The notes below the pieces were generated by a model, which made no database searches, was not told where the DNA came from, and saw nothing but the letters and a program-made list of their open reading frames with translations. A stretch of DNA of 64,000 bases from Eubacteriaceae bacterium (GTDB lineage: Bacteria; Bacillota; Clostridia; Lachnospirales; Lachnospiraceae): contig CAJSYQ010000012.1 of assembly GCA_910574015.1 (NCBI GenBank), positions 32,834-96,833 of the forward strand. Reading direction: 5' to 3'. Within the stretch, counting starts at the first letter, position 1. Every line of letters begins with the position of its first letter. The translations under genes were made by a program, and so were the position numbers. Of the stretch, positions 1 through 8,165 are shown piece by piece.

Positions 1-492
1 ATATTTTCAATTCTGTTATATGGAGAAGCAAATAAAAGAAGGTGGCTGGATCAGTTTAATATGCAGGAGTTGATCGAAATGCTTGGGCCCGATTGGTTTG
101 TAATAACAAATCAGCCCGATATAATGGAAGAGACATATAATATGAATGCGGAATATGCGGAATTTTTTGGTTATGTAAACCGTATTATGCCGGTCCAGGA
201 TCTGTTGTATGTATCAGATTTTATGGTGACAAATAATGGGAGGTTTGCCTCGTATTTTGTCTCACGCAGAAAACCGGTCTATTGTCTGAATTTCAGAGGT
301 AATTATTTCGAAAATTATATGAAGGAATGCCATCCAGAACTATTTCTGGAAACACTCCCTCATATATTAAGAATCAATATGAATGATTTAGATTGGTCTG
401 AAAAACTTCAGAGGTTCTATGAGCAGATGGTGTTTCAGGAACTAATCTGTCCCTATGACACCATACTGGATCTGTTTGGCTTTGCAGGATAA
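1..492 (+). CDS. CDP-glycerol glycerophosphotransferase-like protein (5' partial)
   Basis: The reading frame is open from the first base of the window to a stop at 490-492, so only the C-terminal 163 or so residues are present. The stretch around 'LLYVSDFMVTNNGRFASYF' followed by 'RRKPVYCLNF' resembles the C-terminal nucleotide-binding half of TagB/TagF-type CDP-glycerol:polyol phosphate transferases, where a short 'sD.lItdyss..fdy' segment is followed by '..rPi.fy'. These enzymes polymerise glycerol- or ribitol-phosphate into teichoic acid at the inner face of the membrane. The adjacent polysaccharide genes and the tarI-tarJ pair 14 kb downstream fit this reading. The match is by eye and the N-terminus is missing, so the subfamily is uncertain. 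It converges on the next gene with only 9 bp between them. Confidence 0.55.
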   Translation: MFSILLYGEANKRRWLDQFNMQELIEMLGPDWFVITNQPDIMEETYNMNAEYAEFFGYVNRIMPVQDLLYVSDFMVTNNGRFASYFVSRRKPVYCLNFRGNYFENYMKECHPELFLETLPHILRINMNDLDWSEKLQRFYEQMVFQELICPYDTILDLFGFAG

Positions 493-501
493 TCTAATGA
501 T

Positions 502-1989
502 CTACCAGTCAGCAGCCGGTATCCAGTTCTCATAAGGGATCATATGGCCAAATGCCTTGATGGCACCGCTGGCAGTTGGGTAGTAGCGGTTTATCATCTG
601 GTTTTTTATGGTCAGGAGTCCTGGATCAATCTGTTTGCCAGGGATATTTCCTGCCTTATAATAGCGTCCAAAATACCATAGCTCGGAGTCCATCTTACAG
701 TTTTTTCCGAATTCTGCTGTGACAGCCTGGGATATCTGCTGGTGGAGATACTTTCCATATTCACCTGCAGGGTTATGGGTTATCACCTGTTTCCACTTTT
801 TATAAGAAAGAATCCGGGCGATGTCTTTTTGAAGGGCAGTGCGGCATGTGCTGAGACGATCTGTTTCATAGGTGCCATTGGAAAACTGTTTTCTTGTATC
901 GGGATAATTCAGAATAAGGTATTTATCATTCGTTGTTTTCATTGTGTTGATAAATGCTGTCCTTCTCTGTTCATTCCAGCTGTGTGACATACATACAACA
1001 AGATATTCATCTTCAATAAGATGACCGCCGCCCCATATTGTCTCATCATCGGGATGTGCTACAATCATTACCTTATCAATAACTGTGAGATCCAGGGAGT
1101 CAAGAATAGACTTTGTAATAAGACCGTCGGTCAGGGTGATCCGGATCTTCCAGGTACAGACAGCATTTTTATTATCGGCCGAGGTGGCGGTTATATCTAC
1201 ATTTTCAATGGGACGCAGCGCCGTGACTACACCGTTTTCATCTACCGTCGCTGCTGATTTATTACTGGTACTCCACTTGATTTTTTTGTTTGTGGCATTT
1301 AGTGGAGCAAATTGTACGGAAAATGTCTGAGTTGTTCCGGTTTCCATGGATTTTACGCTGTTTGGTGAAAAGCTGATGGCGGTAACAGGAACTTTTTCCA
1401 CGGTTATCTTATATTTTGCTTTCTTTTTACTCTTTTTATCACTGGCTGTTATCGTAGCCTTACCGGGCTCCCGGGCAGAAACCAGTCCGCTGCTGTCTAC
1501 AGCGGCGACAGAGGATTTGCTGGATTTCCAGATAATTTTCGTATTTGTTGCATTATGAGGGGTGAGCTGGGCGTTTAACTGCAGGGTCTCACCTACCTGA
1601 ACATGTTTGTCCCCTGTTATTTTGATTCTTTTAAGCTTCACTGGATTTTGTACAGTCAGACGAAAAGAAGATTTTTTCTTAGTATCCTTTATTGCTGCCG
1701 TAATTTTCGTCTTTCCTTTTTTGAGAGCGCGGAGCAGACCTTTTGATGAAATAGTGGCAACTTTTTTGTTGCTGGAAGACCACGTTATTTTATGTTTTTT
1801 CTGCTTTACAGAAACAATCCGGGTCTTTAGCCTAAGCCGGGAGCCGGTGATAAGCGGTTCCTCTGGCTTGTTTGTGATTTTTAGGGATTTAATCTGTGCT
1901 GCAGATGTATGGGAATAATTAAACAATCCGGATGCGAAACTAACTCCGAGAGCAGCCAGAAATATTGTAAATGATGTAAGACGTTTCAT
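502..1989 (-). CDS. Secreted Big_2 / PIG-L-type deacetylase
   Basis: About 495 residues. An N-terminal signal peptide (MKRLTSF... to about residue 30) is followed by three Big_2 immunoglobulin-like domains (roughly 30-110, 110-200 and 200-290) and a C-terminal PIG-L/LmbE domain. The zinc-binding motif 'AHPDDE' is intact (VMIVAHPDDETIWGGG), and a distal 'THNPAGEYGKYLHQ' segment corresponds to the second metal-binding region of the family. PIG-L enzymes remove N-acetyl groups from GlcNAc-containing substrates, and the export signal suggests an extracellular wall or glycan target. The longest frame begins 10 codons earlier at 2019. The start at 1989 is preferred because GGAGGAAGG lies 3-4 bases upstream of it. 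It sits at the edge of the polysaccharide locus, so it may trim amino sugars of that polymer (inference). Confidence 0.85.
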   Translation of the reverse strand: MKRLTSFTIFLAALGVSFASGLFNYSHTSAAQIKSLKITNKPEEPLITGSRLRLKTRIVSVKQKKHKITWSSSNKKVATISSKGLLRALKKGKTKITAAIKDTKKKSSFRLTVQNPVKLKRIKITGDKHVQVGETLQLNAQLTPHNATNTKIIWKSSKSSVAAVDSSGLVSAREPGKATITASDKKSKKKAKYKITVEKVPVTAISFSPNSVKSMETGTTQTFSVQFAPLNATNKKIKWSTSNKSAATVDENGVVTALRPIENVDITATSADNKNAVCTWKIRITLTDGLITKSILDSLDLTVIDKVMIVAHPDDETIWGGGHLIEDEYLVVCMSHSWNEQRRTAFINTMKTTNDKYLILNYPDTRKQFSNGTYETDRLSTCRTALQKDIARILSYKKWKQVITHNPAGEYGKYLHQQISQAVTAEFGKNCKMDSELWYFGRYYKAGNIPGKQIDPGLLTIKNQMINRYYPTASGAIKAFGHMIPYENWIPAADW

Positions 1990-2019
1990 TTTCCTTCCTC
2001 CACTCCTATTATTTTTCAT

Positions 2020-2056
2020 AATTTAAGATACGCCGAATTCGTGAACAAATTGTGAA
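2020..2056 (-). promoter_or_regulatory. Promoter with 11-bp-period direct repeat for the Big_2/PIG-L gene
   Basis: On the minus strand, TTGTTC (2048-2043), a 17-bp spacer and TAAATT (2025-2020) make a plausible sigma-A promoter. A direct repeat TTCACA ATTTG TTCACG (2056 to 2040) with an 11-bp period overlaps the -35 region, the usual layout for an OmpR/PhoP-family regulator site. A very similar repeat stands before the lipoprotein pair at 49836-49854. Confidence 0.5.
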
Positions 2057-2135
2057 TTTTTTGTATCATCTGAACTCTAAAAAGTGGTATTAAGAAAATG
2101 TATAAACAAATTATTATGGCTGAAAAGCGGTTTTC

Positions 2136-2164
2136 TTGACTTTTGGTTAAAAGTAATATAAAAT
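2136..2164 (+). promoter_or_regulatory. Sigma-A-like promoter
   Basis: TTGACT (2136-2141), a 17-bp spacer and TAAAAT (2159-2164) lie about 60 bp upstream of the glycosyltransferase start at 2226. The rest of the 236-bp gap 1990-2225 holds only the opposing promoter and AT-rich sequence; I see no further gene. Confidence 0.6.
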
Positions 2165-2225
2165 ATTTTGGTAAATATTTCGTGAAAAATTAAAAAAACA
2201 GTATTGGATCAGAAAGGAAAAGGTA

Positions 2226-3179
2226 ATGGGAGAAGAAAAGAAAATATCTGTTGTAATTTCAGTTTATAACGAGGAATTGTCATTGAGAAATTTTTATGCT
2301 GCCATAATCCCTGTTTTGGAGCAGTGCCAGTGGGATTACGAATTAATTTTTGTAAATGACGGAAGTACAGATTCCAGTATTTCGTTTCTTCGTGAATTTG
2401 CAGAAGATAACAGAAAGGTTAAGATTGTTGATTTTTCACGGAATTTTGGTCATGAGGCAGCAATGATCGCAGGGATTGATCATACCGGAGGGGATGGAAT
2501 AATCTGTATGGATGCCGATCTGCAGCATCCGCCGGAAAGTATTCCTGATATTATTCAAAGATTTGAAGAGGGCTATGAAGTAATATCCATGATCCGGACT
2601 AAGAATGCAGATGCCGGATTTATTAAAAAGATTACATCAGGGGCATTTTATAAAGTGTTGAATATAATATCCCCCGTTAAATTTGAGAACAACTCCTCTG
2701 ATTTTTTTGCCATGGCAAAGTGTGTGGCAGATGTTCTGCGCAATGATTACCGGGAAAAGATTAGATATTTGAGAGGGTATGTTCAGAGCGTGGGATTTAA
2801 AAAGACGACATTGGAATTTGAGGCGAGAAAGCGGGAAGCGGGAGAAAGTAAATATAGCATTCGTAAGTTACTGCATTTCTCTGTTAATGCGCTCTGCAGC
2901 TTTTCGGACCTGCCATTAAAGCTTGGGGTCTATTCCGGTTGCTTTGTGGCGCTGATTGGACTGATCATTATGATTTTTACTATTGTAGATAAAATATTGC
3001 GCGGTACGCCGGCTGGTTATGCAACTATCATTGTTGTCCTTTGCTTTATGTTTGCAATTACACTTATTGTAATTGGCATCATTGGGGAGTATATATCCAT
3101 TGTGTTTGCTGAAGTGAAGGGCCGTCCTATCTATATAGTCAGGGATAAGATAAATATTGATGAGGAACAGTCCGAATAG
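2226..3179 (+). CDS. GtrB/DPM1-like polyprenyl-phosphate glycosyltransferase
   Basis: 317 residues. A family 2 (GT-A) catalytic domain occupies about residues 7-230, with 'SVVISVYNEE', 'FVNDGSTDSS' and the metal-binding 'MDADLQHPP' (near residue 95). Two hydrophobic C-terminal helices follow (about 235-260 and 268-292), ending in 'IGIIGEYIS', the hallmark of GtrB/YfdH/DPM1-type enzymes. These load a sugar from a nucleotide donor onto undecaprenyl phosphate at the cytoplasmic face, so that a flippase and a GT-C enzyme can use it outside. The start is supported by AGAAAGGAAAAGG upstream and by its own promoter. It is a single-gene transcript converging on the next glycosyltransferase with a 9-bp gap. 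Confidence 0.85.
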   Translation: MGEEKKISVVISVYNEELSLRNFYAAIIPVLEQCQWDYELIFVNDGSTDSSISFLREFAEDNRKVKIVDFSRNFGHEAAMIAGIDHTGGDGIICMDADLQHPPESIPDIIQRFEEGYEVISMIRTKNADAGFIKKITSGAFYKVLNIISPVKFENNSSDFFAMAKCVADVLRNDYREKIRYLRGYVQSVGFKKTTLEFEARKREAGESKYSIRKLLHFSVNALCSFSDLPLKLGVYSGCFVALIGLIIMIFTIVDKILRGTPAGYATIIVVLCFMFAITLIVIGIIGEYISIVFAEVKGRPIYIVRDKINIDEEQSE

Positions 3180-3188
3180 CAGTTTATC

Positions 3189-4124
3189 TTAATCCCGGGT
3201 TATCCTATCCTCTGTTTTCTTATTTATAACATACTGGGGGGCATCATTAATACTGATATAGACTCTTCCCAGATATTCTCCAATGATGCCAAGGGTAAAC
3301 AAAATCAATCCGCCGATCAGGAGAATAGCGGCCATTGTTGAACTCCAGCCCAGAGGGACCTCTGGATTCATCATTTTATTCAAAAGAATATAAATTACAT
3401 ATAGAAAGCCGGAGCTTGCAATAAGAATACCCATCATTGTGGCAAAGCGGAGAGGCTTGACGGAGAAGGCGGTGAAACCATTAAGCCAGAGATTGATTAG
3501 CTTTTTAAAAGTATAGCCGGAACTGCCCTCCGTACGGGAACGGTGTGTCACAGAAACCGTTCCGATATTTTTTGTACTTCTGAATATCAGACCGATGACA
3601 TAGGTGTAGGAATTTCTATATCGGCAGATCTCATCGATGATAAATCTTCTTGCGGCAAAATAACTGGTGACCATAAGGCCCTTTGGTTTTCCCAGTAATA
3701 TATTGCACATAAAGTCATTGAGCTTGCTGCCCATATTACGAAAGGAGTTATGTTTTTTGTCTTCATACGTTGCATAAACAACATCATAGCCGGCTTCAAT
3801 CTGGTCAACCAATTTATATAATTCATCTGCAGGGGTCTGACCGTCATCATCCATGGAGATTACAATATCCCCGGTAGATTTCCGGTACCCTGCCATCAGC
3901 GCTGAATGCTGTCCGAAGTTTTTGGCAAAGCTGATTCCCTTTACTGAATCATATTTTTGGGAGAGGCTGGTGATTCTTTTCCATACTTGATCTGGTGAGC
4001 AGTCATTCACTAATATGATTTCATGCTCGATTTTTCGCTGGTGGATTGTGTTTTCTATTTCATCAACAACTGCTTCAATGGTATTTTCAGAGCCATAACA
4101 GGGAATTACAACTGATATTTTCAT
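3189..4124 (-). CDS. GtrB/ArnC-like polyprenyl-phosphate glycosyltransferase
   Basis: 311 residues with the same layout as the convergent neighbour. The GT2 domain has 'VVIPCYGSENT', 'LVNDCSPD' and a DxD-type 'SMDDDGQTP' near residue 95. Two C-terminal membrane helices follow, ending in 'LGIIGEYLGRVY'. It is the last gene of the minus-strand operon that begins at 8002 with a GT-C-like protein and includes an SMR pair. That is the gene set expected for lipid-linked sugar synthesis (this protein), flipping (SMR pair) and extracellular transfer (GT-C protein). ArnC is the closest named analogue by organisation, but the sugar here is probably an acetylated amino-deoxy sugar made via the WecE homologue (inference). 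ATGAAAATATC at 4124 follows a GGAGG-containing leader. Confidence 0.85.
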   Translation of the reverse strand: MKISVVIPCYGSENTIEAVVDEIENTIHQRKIEHEIILVNDCSPDQVWKRITSLSQKYDSVKGISFAKNFGQHSALMAGYRKSTGDIVISMDDDGQTPADELYKLVDQIEAGYDVVYATYEDKKHNSFRNMGSKLNDFMCNILLGKPKGLMVTSYFAARRFIIDEICRYRNSYTYVIGLIFRSTKNIGTVSVTHRSRTEGSSGYTFKKLINLWLNGFTAFSVKPLRFATMMGILIASSGFLYVIYILLNKMMNPEVPLGWSSTMAAILLIGGLILFTLGIIGEYLGRVYISINDAPQYVINKKTEDRITRD

Positions 4125-4139
4125 GTGCTTCCTCCATAA

Positions 4140-4679
4140 TTATTTCGTATTTATTTTTGCCATATATATAATGTCATAAAATTTTTCGGCTATCTTTTCT
4201 TCGTCCCTTAGATAAGCTTCCTGTATAAATCCGGCATGCTCATAGGATCTGATAGCAGCCTTGTTAAAGGCAAAGACCCGAAGCATGATTTTGTGTAAAT
4301 TCAGGTATTCAAACCCATATTGACATATCAGCCTGGCTGCTTCCTGGCCGAATCCCTTTCCCCTGGCATCATCCTCACCGATAAATATGCCAAATTCTGC
4401 TTTTTGTTTAGAATTGTCAATATCACGAAGATATACGGATCCAATAGGAGCTGCCGAATCCTTTACGGATATAATGAATTGGACAACATCCCCCGAACTG
4501 ACCCGGGTATCCATCCAGTGATCATGCATTTCATTTGTGAAGGTTTCCTGAAATATAAAATTTTTCTGCACGCTAGGTGTGTTTCTCCATTTAACGATAA
4601 GAGGTGTATCCTCTTTCGTTATTTCCTTTAGGATAATCTTACTGCCATTGATAATCTGCGGTATTCCTGTGTTTTTCAT
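4140..4679 (-). CDS. GNAT-family N-acetyltransferase (RimJ/RimL-like)
   Basis: About 179 residues. The GNAT fold is recognisable from 'ITKEDTPLIVKWRN', the beta4/acetyl-CoA loop region 'ARGKGFGQEAARLICQYGF' and 'NKAAIRSYEHAGF'. The longest frame would use a TTG codon 12 residues earlier at 4715. The ATG at 4679 is preferred since it has AGGTG 7 bases upstream and does not run into the preceding gene. In enterobacterial common antigen synthesis the amino sugar made by WecE is acetylated by WecD, also a GNAT, so this gene two positions after a WecE homologue probably acetylates the same kind of dTDP-amino sugar (inference). Ribosomal protein acetylation is the alternative. Confidence 0.75.
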   Translation of the reverse strand: MKNTGIPQIINGSKIILKEITKEDTPLIVKWRNTPSVQKNFIFQETFTNEMHDHWMDTRVSSGDVVQFIISVKDSAAPIGSVYLRDIDNSKQKAEFGIFIGEDDARGKGFGQEAARLICQYGFEYLNLHKIMLRVFAFNKAAIRSYEHAGFIQEAYLRDEEKIAEKFYDIIYMAKINTK

Positions 4680-4695
4680 TGTGTTCACCTGATTT

Positions 4696-5037
4696 CTAAA
4701 GTAAAGCACAGACAAGTATTCCGATTATGATCAGAATATTGCCCAGCAGCTTCTTTCCTGTCATTTTTTCCTTCAGGACCAGTACGCTTAGTATTGCGAC
4801 ATAAACATAGCCGGTTGATTCCAGAACGGGACCAAGGGATAGTGGGACACCGCGATAGGCCAGCGTTGTAAGAACCGTCGACAGAATAAAAAAGCTGTAT
4901 GCTCCAATTACGTGAGGATTTAAATATTCTTTCAGCTGGGTATCATATTTTTTGTCGGCGCTTTTCTTTAAAATTATTTGTGAAATAGAGGAAACTAATA
5001 CGGAGAATAGAAATAATAGGTAAAAATAATTAATCAT
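4696..5037 (-). CDS. SMR/EamA-type small membrane transporter, second subunit
   Basis: 113 residues with four predicted membrane helices and no other domain, as in the small multidrug resistance family. The C-terminal half has 'GPVLESTGYVYVAILSVL' followed by 'KEKMTGKKLLGNILIIIGI', the conserved helix-4 pattern. It overlaps the preceding SMR gene by 8 bp, and the two together look like the paired ArnE/ArnF heterodimer that flips undecaprenyl-phosphate-aminoarabinose. Between a WecE-type aminotransferase and a GtrB-like transferase, a flippase role for an undecaprenyl-phosphate-linked sugar is more likely than drug efflux (inference). Confidence 0.75.
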   Translation of the reverse strand: MINYFYLLFLFSVLVSSISQIILKKSADKKYDTQLKEYLNPHVIGAYSFFILSTVLTTLAYRGVPLSLGPVLESTGYVYVAILSVLVLKEKMTGKKLLGNILIIIGILVCALL

Positions 5038-5389
5038 CCTTTTCCTGACCTCCTGCTAAAGTGATTCCCGCTATAATAAATACCATACCCACCAGAACAT
5101 TCCAGTGCACTTTTTCCTGAAAGATGAGGAATCCCCATAGGATTCCCCATATAATAACAACTGCTTTACTGGCAAAGGCAGTGGAAAGAGGCATTCGTTT
5201 CAGAACCTGCTGCCATAAAATGGCATAAATTACAAGTAAGGACAGGGCACCTCCATATATTAATATGAATTGCCATGAAATAAGCGGGAATTCTCCCGCA
5301 ATTTTGGAAAGTACACCGGTGAATGAATATAAGACCAGCGCAAAATGCAGAAGTACATATTTGCCAAATCTGAGAATAAAATGTTTCAT
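5030..5389 (-). CDS. SMR/EamA-type small membrane transporter, first subunit
   Basis: 119 residues, four predicted helices, with 'STAFASKAVVIIWGILWGF' and 'EKVHWNVLVGMVFIIAGI' matching the third and fourth helices of SMR/EamA half-transporters. It lies 22 bp after the aminotransferase gene and overlaps its partner SMR gene by 8 bp, so the two products are probably made in equal amounts and form a heterodimer. Proposed role: flipping the lipid-linked sugar made by the GtrB-like enzyme of this operon. No drug-binding specificity can be read from sequence alone. Confidence 0.75.
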   Translation of the reverse strand: MKHFILRFGKYVLLHFALVLYSFTGVLSKIAGEFPLISWQFILIYGGALSLLVIYAILWQQVLKRMPLSTAFASKAVVIIWGILWGFLIFQEKVHWNVLVGMVFIIAGITLAGGQEKDD

Positions 5390-5411
5390 TACTGTTCATC
5401 CCCTGAAAATA

Positions 5412-6542
5412 TCATTTCATATAAAAATCCTTTATCTGCTGTACAATATACTCTACCTGATCCGGTTCCAGCTGGTGGAACATGGGAAGGCGCAGCAACC
5501 GCTCGCTTTCTTTAGTAGTATATATATCCTCCCCATGAAAACGGCCGTATTTTTTGCCAGCCGGAGCAGTGTGCAGGGGAATATAGTGGAAAACCGCAAT
5601 GATGTCACGATCCTTCAGATGCTGGATCAGACGGGTGCGTTCTTCCAGATCCTTCGTTTTAATGTAAAACATATGGGCATTTTGGGTGCAGTGCTCAGGA
5701 ATATATGGAAGCTGGATAAAGCCGGTTTCCGCAAGGCCTTGAAGCTCCGTATTGTACTGGTTCCATATTTGTAAACGTTTTGTATTGATTTCATCAGCTG
5801 ACTCCAGCTGCGCCCAGAGATATGCCGCATTTAATTCGCTTGGAAGATAGGAAGAGCCTGCTTCTACCCAAGTGTATTTATCTATCTGGCCGCGAAAGAA
5901 TTTGGCACGGTTTGTCCCCTTTTCGCGTATGATCTCGGCCATTTCAATGTTTTTGTCCTCACGGATCAAAAGAGCGCCGCCTTCTCCCATAGAATAATTT
6001 TTCGTCTCATGAAAACTAAAACAGCCATAGTCTCCAATCGTTCCCAGGGCTTTACCTTTATATTCTGACATAATTCCCTGGGCGGCATCTTCCACTACGG
6101 CTAGATGATATTTTTCTGCCAGATCCATGATGGGATCCATTTCGCAGCTCACACCGGCATAGTGTACTGGTACGATTGCTCTCGTTTTATCTGTTATCGC
6201 ATCCTCAATCAGGTTTTCATCCATATTCATTGTATCTGGACGTATATCAATAAAGACGGCTTTAGCGCCGCGCATCACAAAAGCATCTGCCGTCGACACG
6301 AAAGTATAGGCAGGCATGATTACTTCATCTCCTGGTTTGATATCCAGTAAAAGAGCAGCCATTTCTGTTGCATGGGTACAGGATGTCGTTAGCAGCGCCT
6401 TTGGCGTATGAAAGCGTTTCTCCATCCATTCGCTGCATTTCCTGGTGAATTCGCCATCACCACAGATTTTCTGCAGAGCGATGGCTTCCTGCATGTATTC
6501 TAGCTCTTTTCCTGTATATGGTGGGACATTAAAACGTATCAT
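5412..6542 (-). CDS. wecE: dTDP-4-amino-4,6-dideoxygalactose transaminase (WecE/RffA)
   Basis: 376 residues, the usual length. The protein is strongly similar along its length, as I remember the family, to E. coli WecE: 'DGEFTRKCSEWMEKRF', 'EMAALLLDIKPGDEVIMP', 'SFHETKNYSMGEGGA' with the pyridoxal-phosphate lysine in 'HETKN', and 'KESERLLRLPMF' near the end. WecE transaminates dTDP-4-keto-6-deoxyglucose with glutamate to give dTDP-Fuc4N, the precursor of Fuc4NAc. The rmlA/rmlB genes needed upstream are not in this window. It lies between the GT-C-like protein and the SMR pair in a six-gene operon. The 101-bp gap 6543-6643 shows no further gene. Confidence 0.92.
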   Translation of the reverse strand: MIRFNVPPYTGKELEYMQEAIALQKICGDGEFTRKCSEWMEKRFHTPKALLTTSCTHATEMAALLLDIKPGDEVIMPAYTFVSTADAFVMRGAKAVFIDIRPDTMNMDENLIEDAITDKTRAIVPVHYAGVSCEMDPIMDLAEKYHLAVVEDAAQGIMSEYKGKALGTIGDYGCFSFHETKNYSMGEGGALLIREDKNIEMAEIIREKGTNRAKFFRGQIDKYTWVEAGSSYLPSELNAAYLWAQLESADEINTKRLQIWNQYNTELQGLAETGFIQLPYIPEHCTQNAHMFYIKTKDLEERTRLIQHLKDRDIIAVFHYIPLHTAPAGKKYGRFHGEDIYTTKESERLLRLPMFHQLEPDQVEYIVQQIKDFYMK

Positions 6543-6643
6543 GGCATATCTCCTATATTGATAAAGTTGATAATAATTATATCCACATAGACTATAGCAT
6601 ATTTTAATGAGTATGACAAATGATTTCTATTCAGATCTGCCCG

Positions 6644-8002
6644 CTATAATAATAATTTGGTGACACTTTCGCTTGCCAGCATACCAGACCAGATAGCAAA
6701 GCATAAAGCCATTGTTATTGTGTAAATTGTAAGGACTGTCCATTTTCGGGCAGTCAGCTTTTGTTTTAGCTTTGCAGTGTCGAGGTTTAGTGAAAGCTGG
6801 CTTAATGCGAATATGTAAAACGGCAGGGCAAATCTCCCCTCGACTGCTCCAGGAATTATTAGTATGGCCGGAATAAGAAGCGGGATAAAGCAGATCAGGC
6901 CGTTTTGGTTTTTCAGACACCTTTCCATCAGTGCGTAGACTGCGATAAACAGAATAGTCACACCGAATAAACCGAGAAGCCATTTGACGGATGAGAGATC
7001 TGTCACATATATGTCCGGCCAGCAGGGCAGAATCATATTCACAAGATGCTTAACATAAATGGAGAGAAAGTCTATGGGGTGGGAAAGGAACAGCCTGAAA
7101 TAGTCGCCCCAGCTGTCCAGGGATACATTTCCAGCCAGCTCAAGTATCTGCTGACCGGCTGAGTCAATGAAAAAGACCCGTGGCGATGGATGGGCAGGAT
7201 CCGTTCCCAGATAGGTATCGTACCGCTGGTACTGTAATCCCCATAACATTTGCTGCAGCATTAAACCCTTTGTTGGAACCATGGGAGAAAATATATGTAG
7301 GTTTTTATAATTCATTATTATTTGAGGAATAGAGCCAAATATACATCCACCGGAAAAAGATACGAAAAAAATGAAAATATTTTTTAATCTGCTGCCCGTG
7401 GAATGCTTCCGGATCAGTAGAATGATATAAATACAGAGTAAAGCGAAATCTGCAAAAAGATAGATTGTCCTGACATTATAGGCCCAGTAGGCAAATACAC
7501 CCATGAAAATTAAGTACAAAAAGTGGAATCGGGTCCGTTCCTTTTGAATTGCAAGCTTCATCATCCATACAGAACAGGACATTATGATCAATGCAAAAAG
7601 ATCCGAGAGGGGATATACGATTACCCCCCGAAACAGAATAATAAGGAAAACAGGCAGGATAAGGGAAAAAATCATCCCCTTGTTATTTTCTATTTTTGTT
7701 CCTGTGAGCTGTGGCAGAAGGACTGTTAAAAAAAATGAGACAAGAGCAGCATTTATTATTAACCAGCCTATCCTGCTGCCGCCTCCTGCCAGATTTGTTA
7801 TAGCCAGCCATAAAGGGAAAAAATATCCCCTAAAACCATCTATGCTGTCCAGCGAAAATTTTCCGGCGACAAGGTGTTCCCCATACGTCCAATAATCGCC
7901 GGCATCCCCTAACCAGGCTTCTTTACAAAAGGGCAGTTCCGTGATGAAAAGAATTAGAAAAACCAGAAAACTTACTTGTAAGCATTTGTTTTTTAAAGAC
8001 AT
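6644..8002 (-). CDS. Multi-pass membrane protein, GT-C glycosyltransferase-like
   Basis: About 452 residues with roughly ten or more predicted membrane helices. After the first helix an extracytoplasmic acidic segment 'EAWLGDAGDYWTYG' carries paired Asp residues at the position where GT-C transferases (families 39, 83 and relatives) have their catalytic acid. Such enzymes move a sugar from a polyprenyl-phosphate carrier to an acceptor outside the membrane. No close named family is recognised. It is the first gene of the minus operon. The start at 8002 is chosen over the longest frame (8056) because GGGAGGG lies just upstream and the promoter -10 element is at 8038-8043. Confidence 0.65.
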   Translation of the reverse strand: MSLKNKCLQVSFLVFLILFITELPFCKEAWLGDAGDYWTYGEHLVAGKFSLDSIDGFRGYFFPLWLAITNLAGGGSRIGWLIINAALVSFFLTVLLPQLTGTKIENNKGMIFSLILPVFLIILFRGVIVYPLSDLFALIIMSCSVWMMKLAIQKERTRFHFLYLIFMGVFAYWAYNVRTIYLFADFALLCIYIILLIRKHSTGSRLKNIFIFFVSFSGGCIFGSIPQIIMNYKNLHIFSPMVPTKGLMLQQMLWGLQYQRYDTYLGTDPAHPSPRVFFIDSAGQQILELAGNVSLDSWGDYFRLFLSHPIDFLSIYVKHLVNMILPCWPDIYVTDLSSVKWLLGLFGVTILFIAVYALMERCLKNQNGLICFIPLLIPAILIIPGAVEGRFALPFYIFALSQLSLNLDTAKLKQKLTARKWTVLTIYTITMALCFAIWSGMLASESVTKLLL

Positions 8003-8037
8003 TTTATTCCCTCCCAAGTATCTTAAATCTGCGAAAA

Positions 8038-8066
8038 ATAATACCATATAATACATAAAAAGTCAA
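8038..8066 (-). promoter_or_regulatory. Sigma-A-like promoter of the wecE operon
   Basis: On the minus strand TTGACT (8066-8061), a 17-bp spacer and TATTAT (8043-8038) lie about 35 bp before the first start codon at 8002. It is divergent from the promoter at 8095-8123. Confidence 0.7.
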
Positions 8067-8094
8067 TTTTTGCTATCCCATATGGAACATGGTG

Positions 8095-8123
8095 TTGCAT
8101 TGGACAGGGGGTTATGATAGAAT
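8095..8123 (+). promoter_or_regulatory. Extended -10 promoter of the ketoisomerase operon
   Basis: TTGCAT (8095-8100), 17 bp, then TAGAAT (8118-8123) preceded by TGa (8115-8117). It lies about 43 bp before the ATG at 8166 and drives the operon running to about 14514. Confidence 0.65.
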
Positions 8124-8165
8124 GTATGGGTAACATTTGATAAGAAAGGAATCAGAGGTGAAAAA

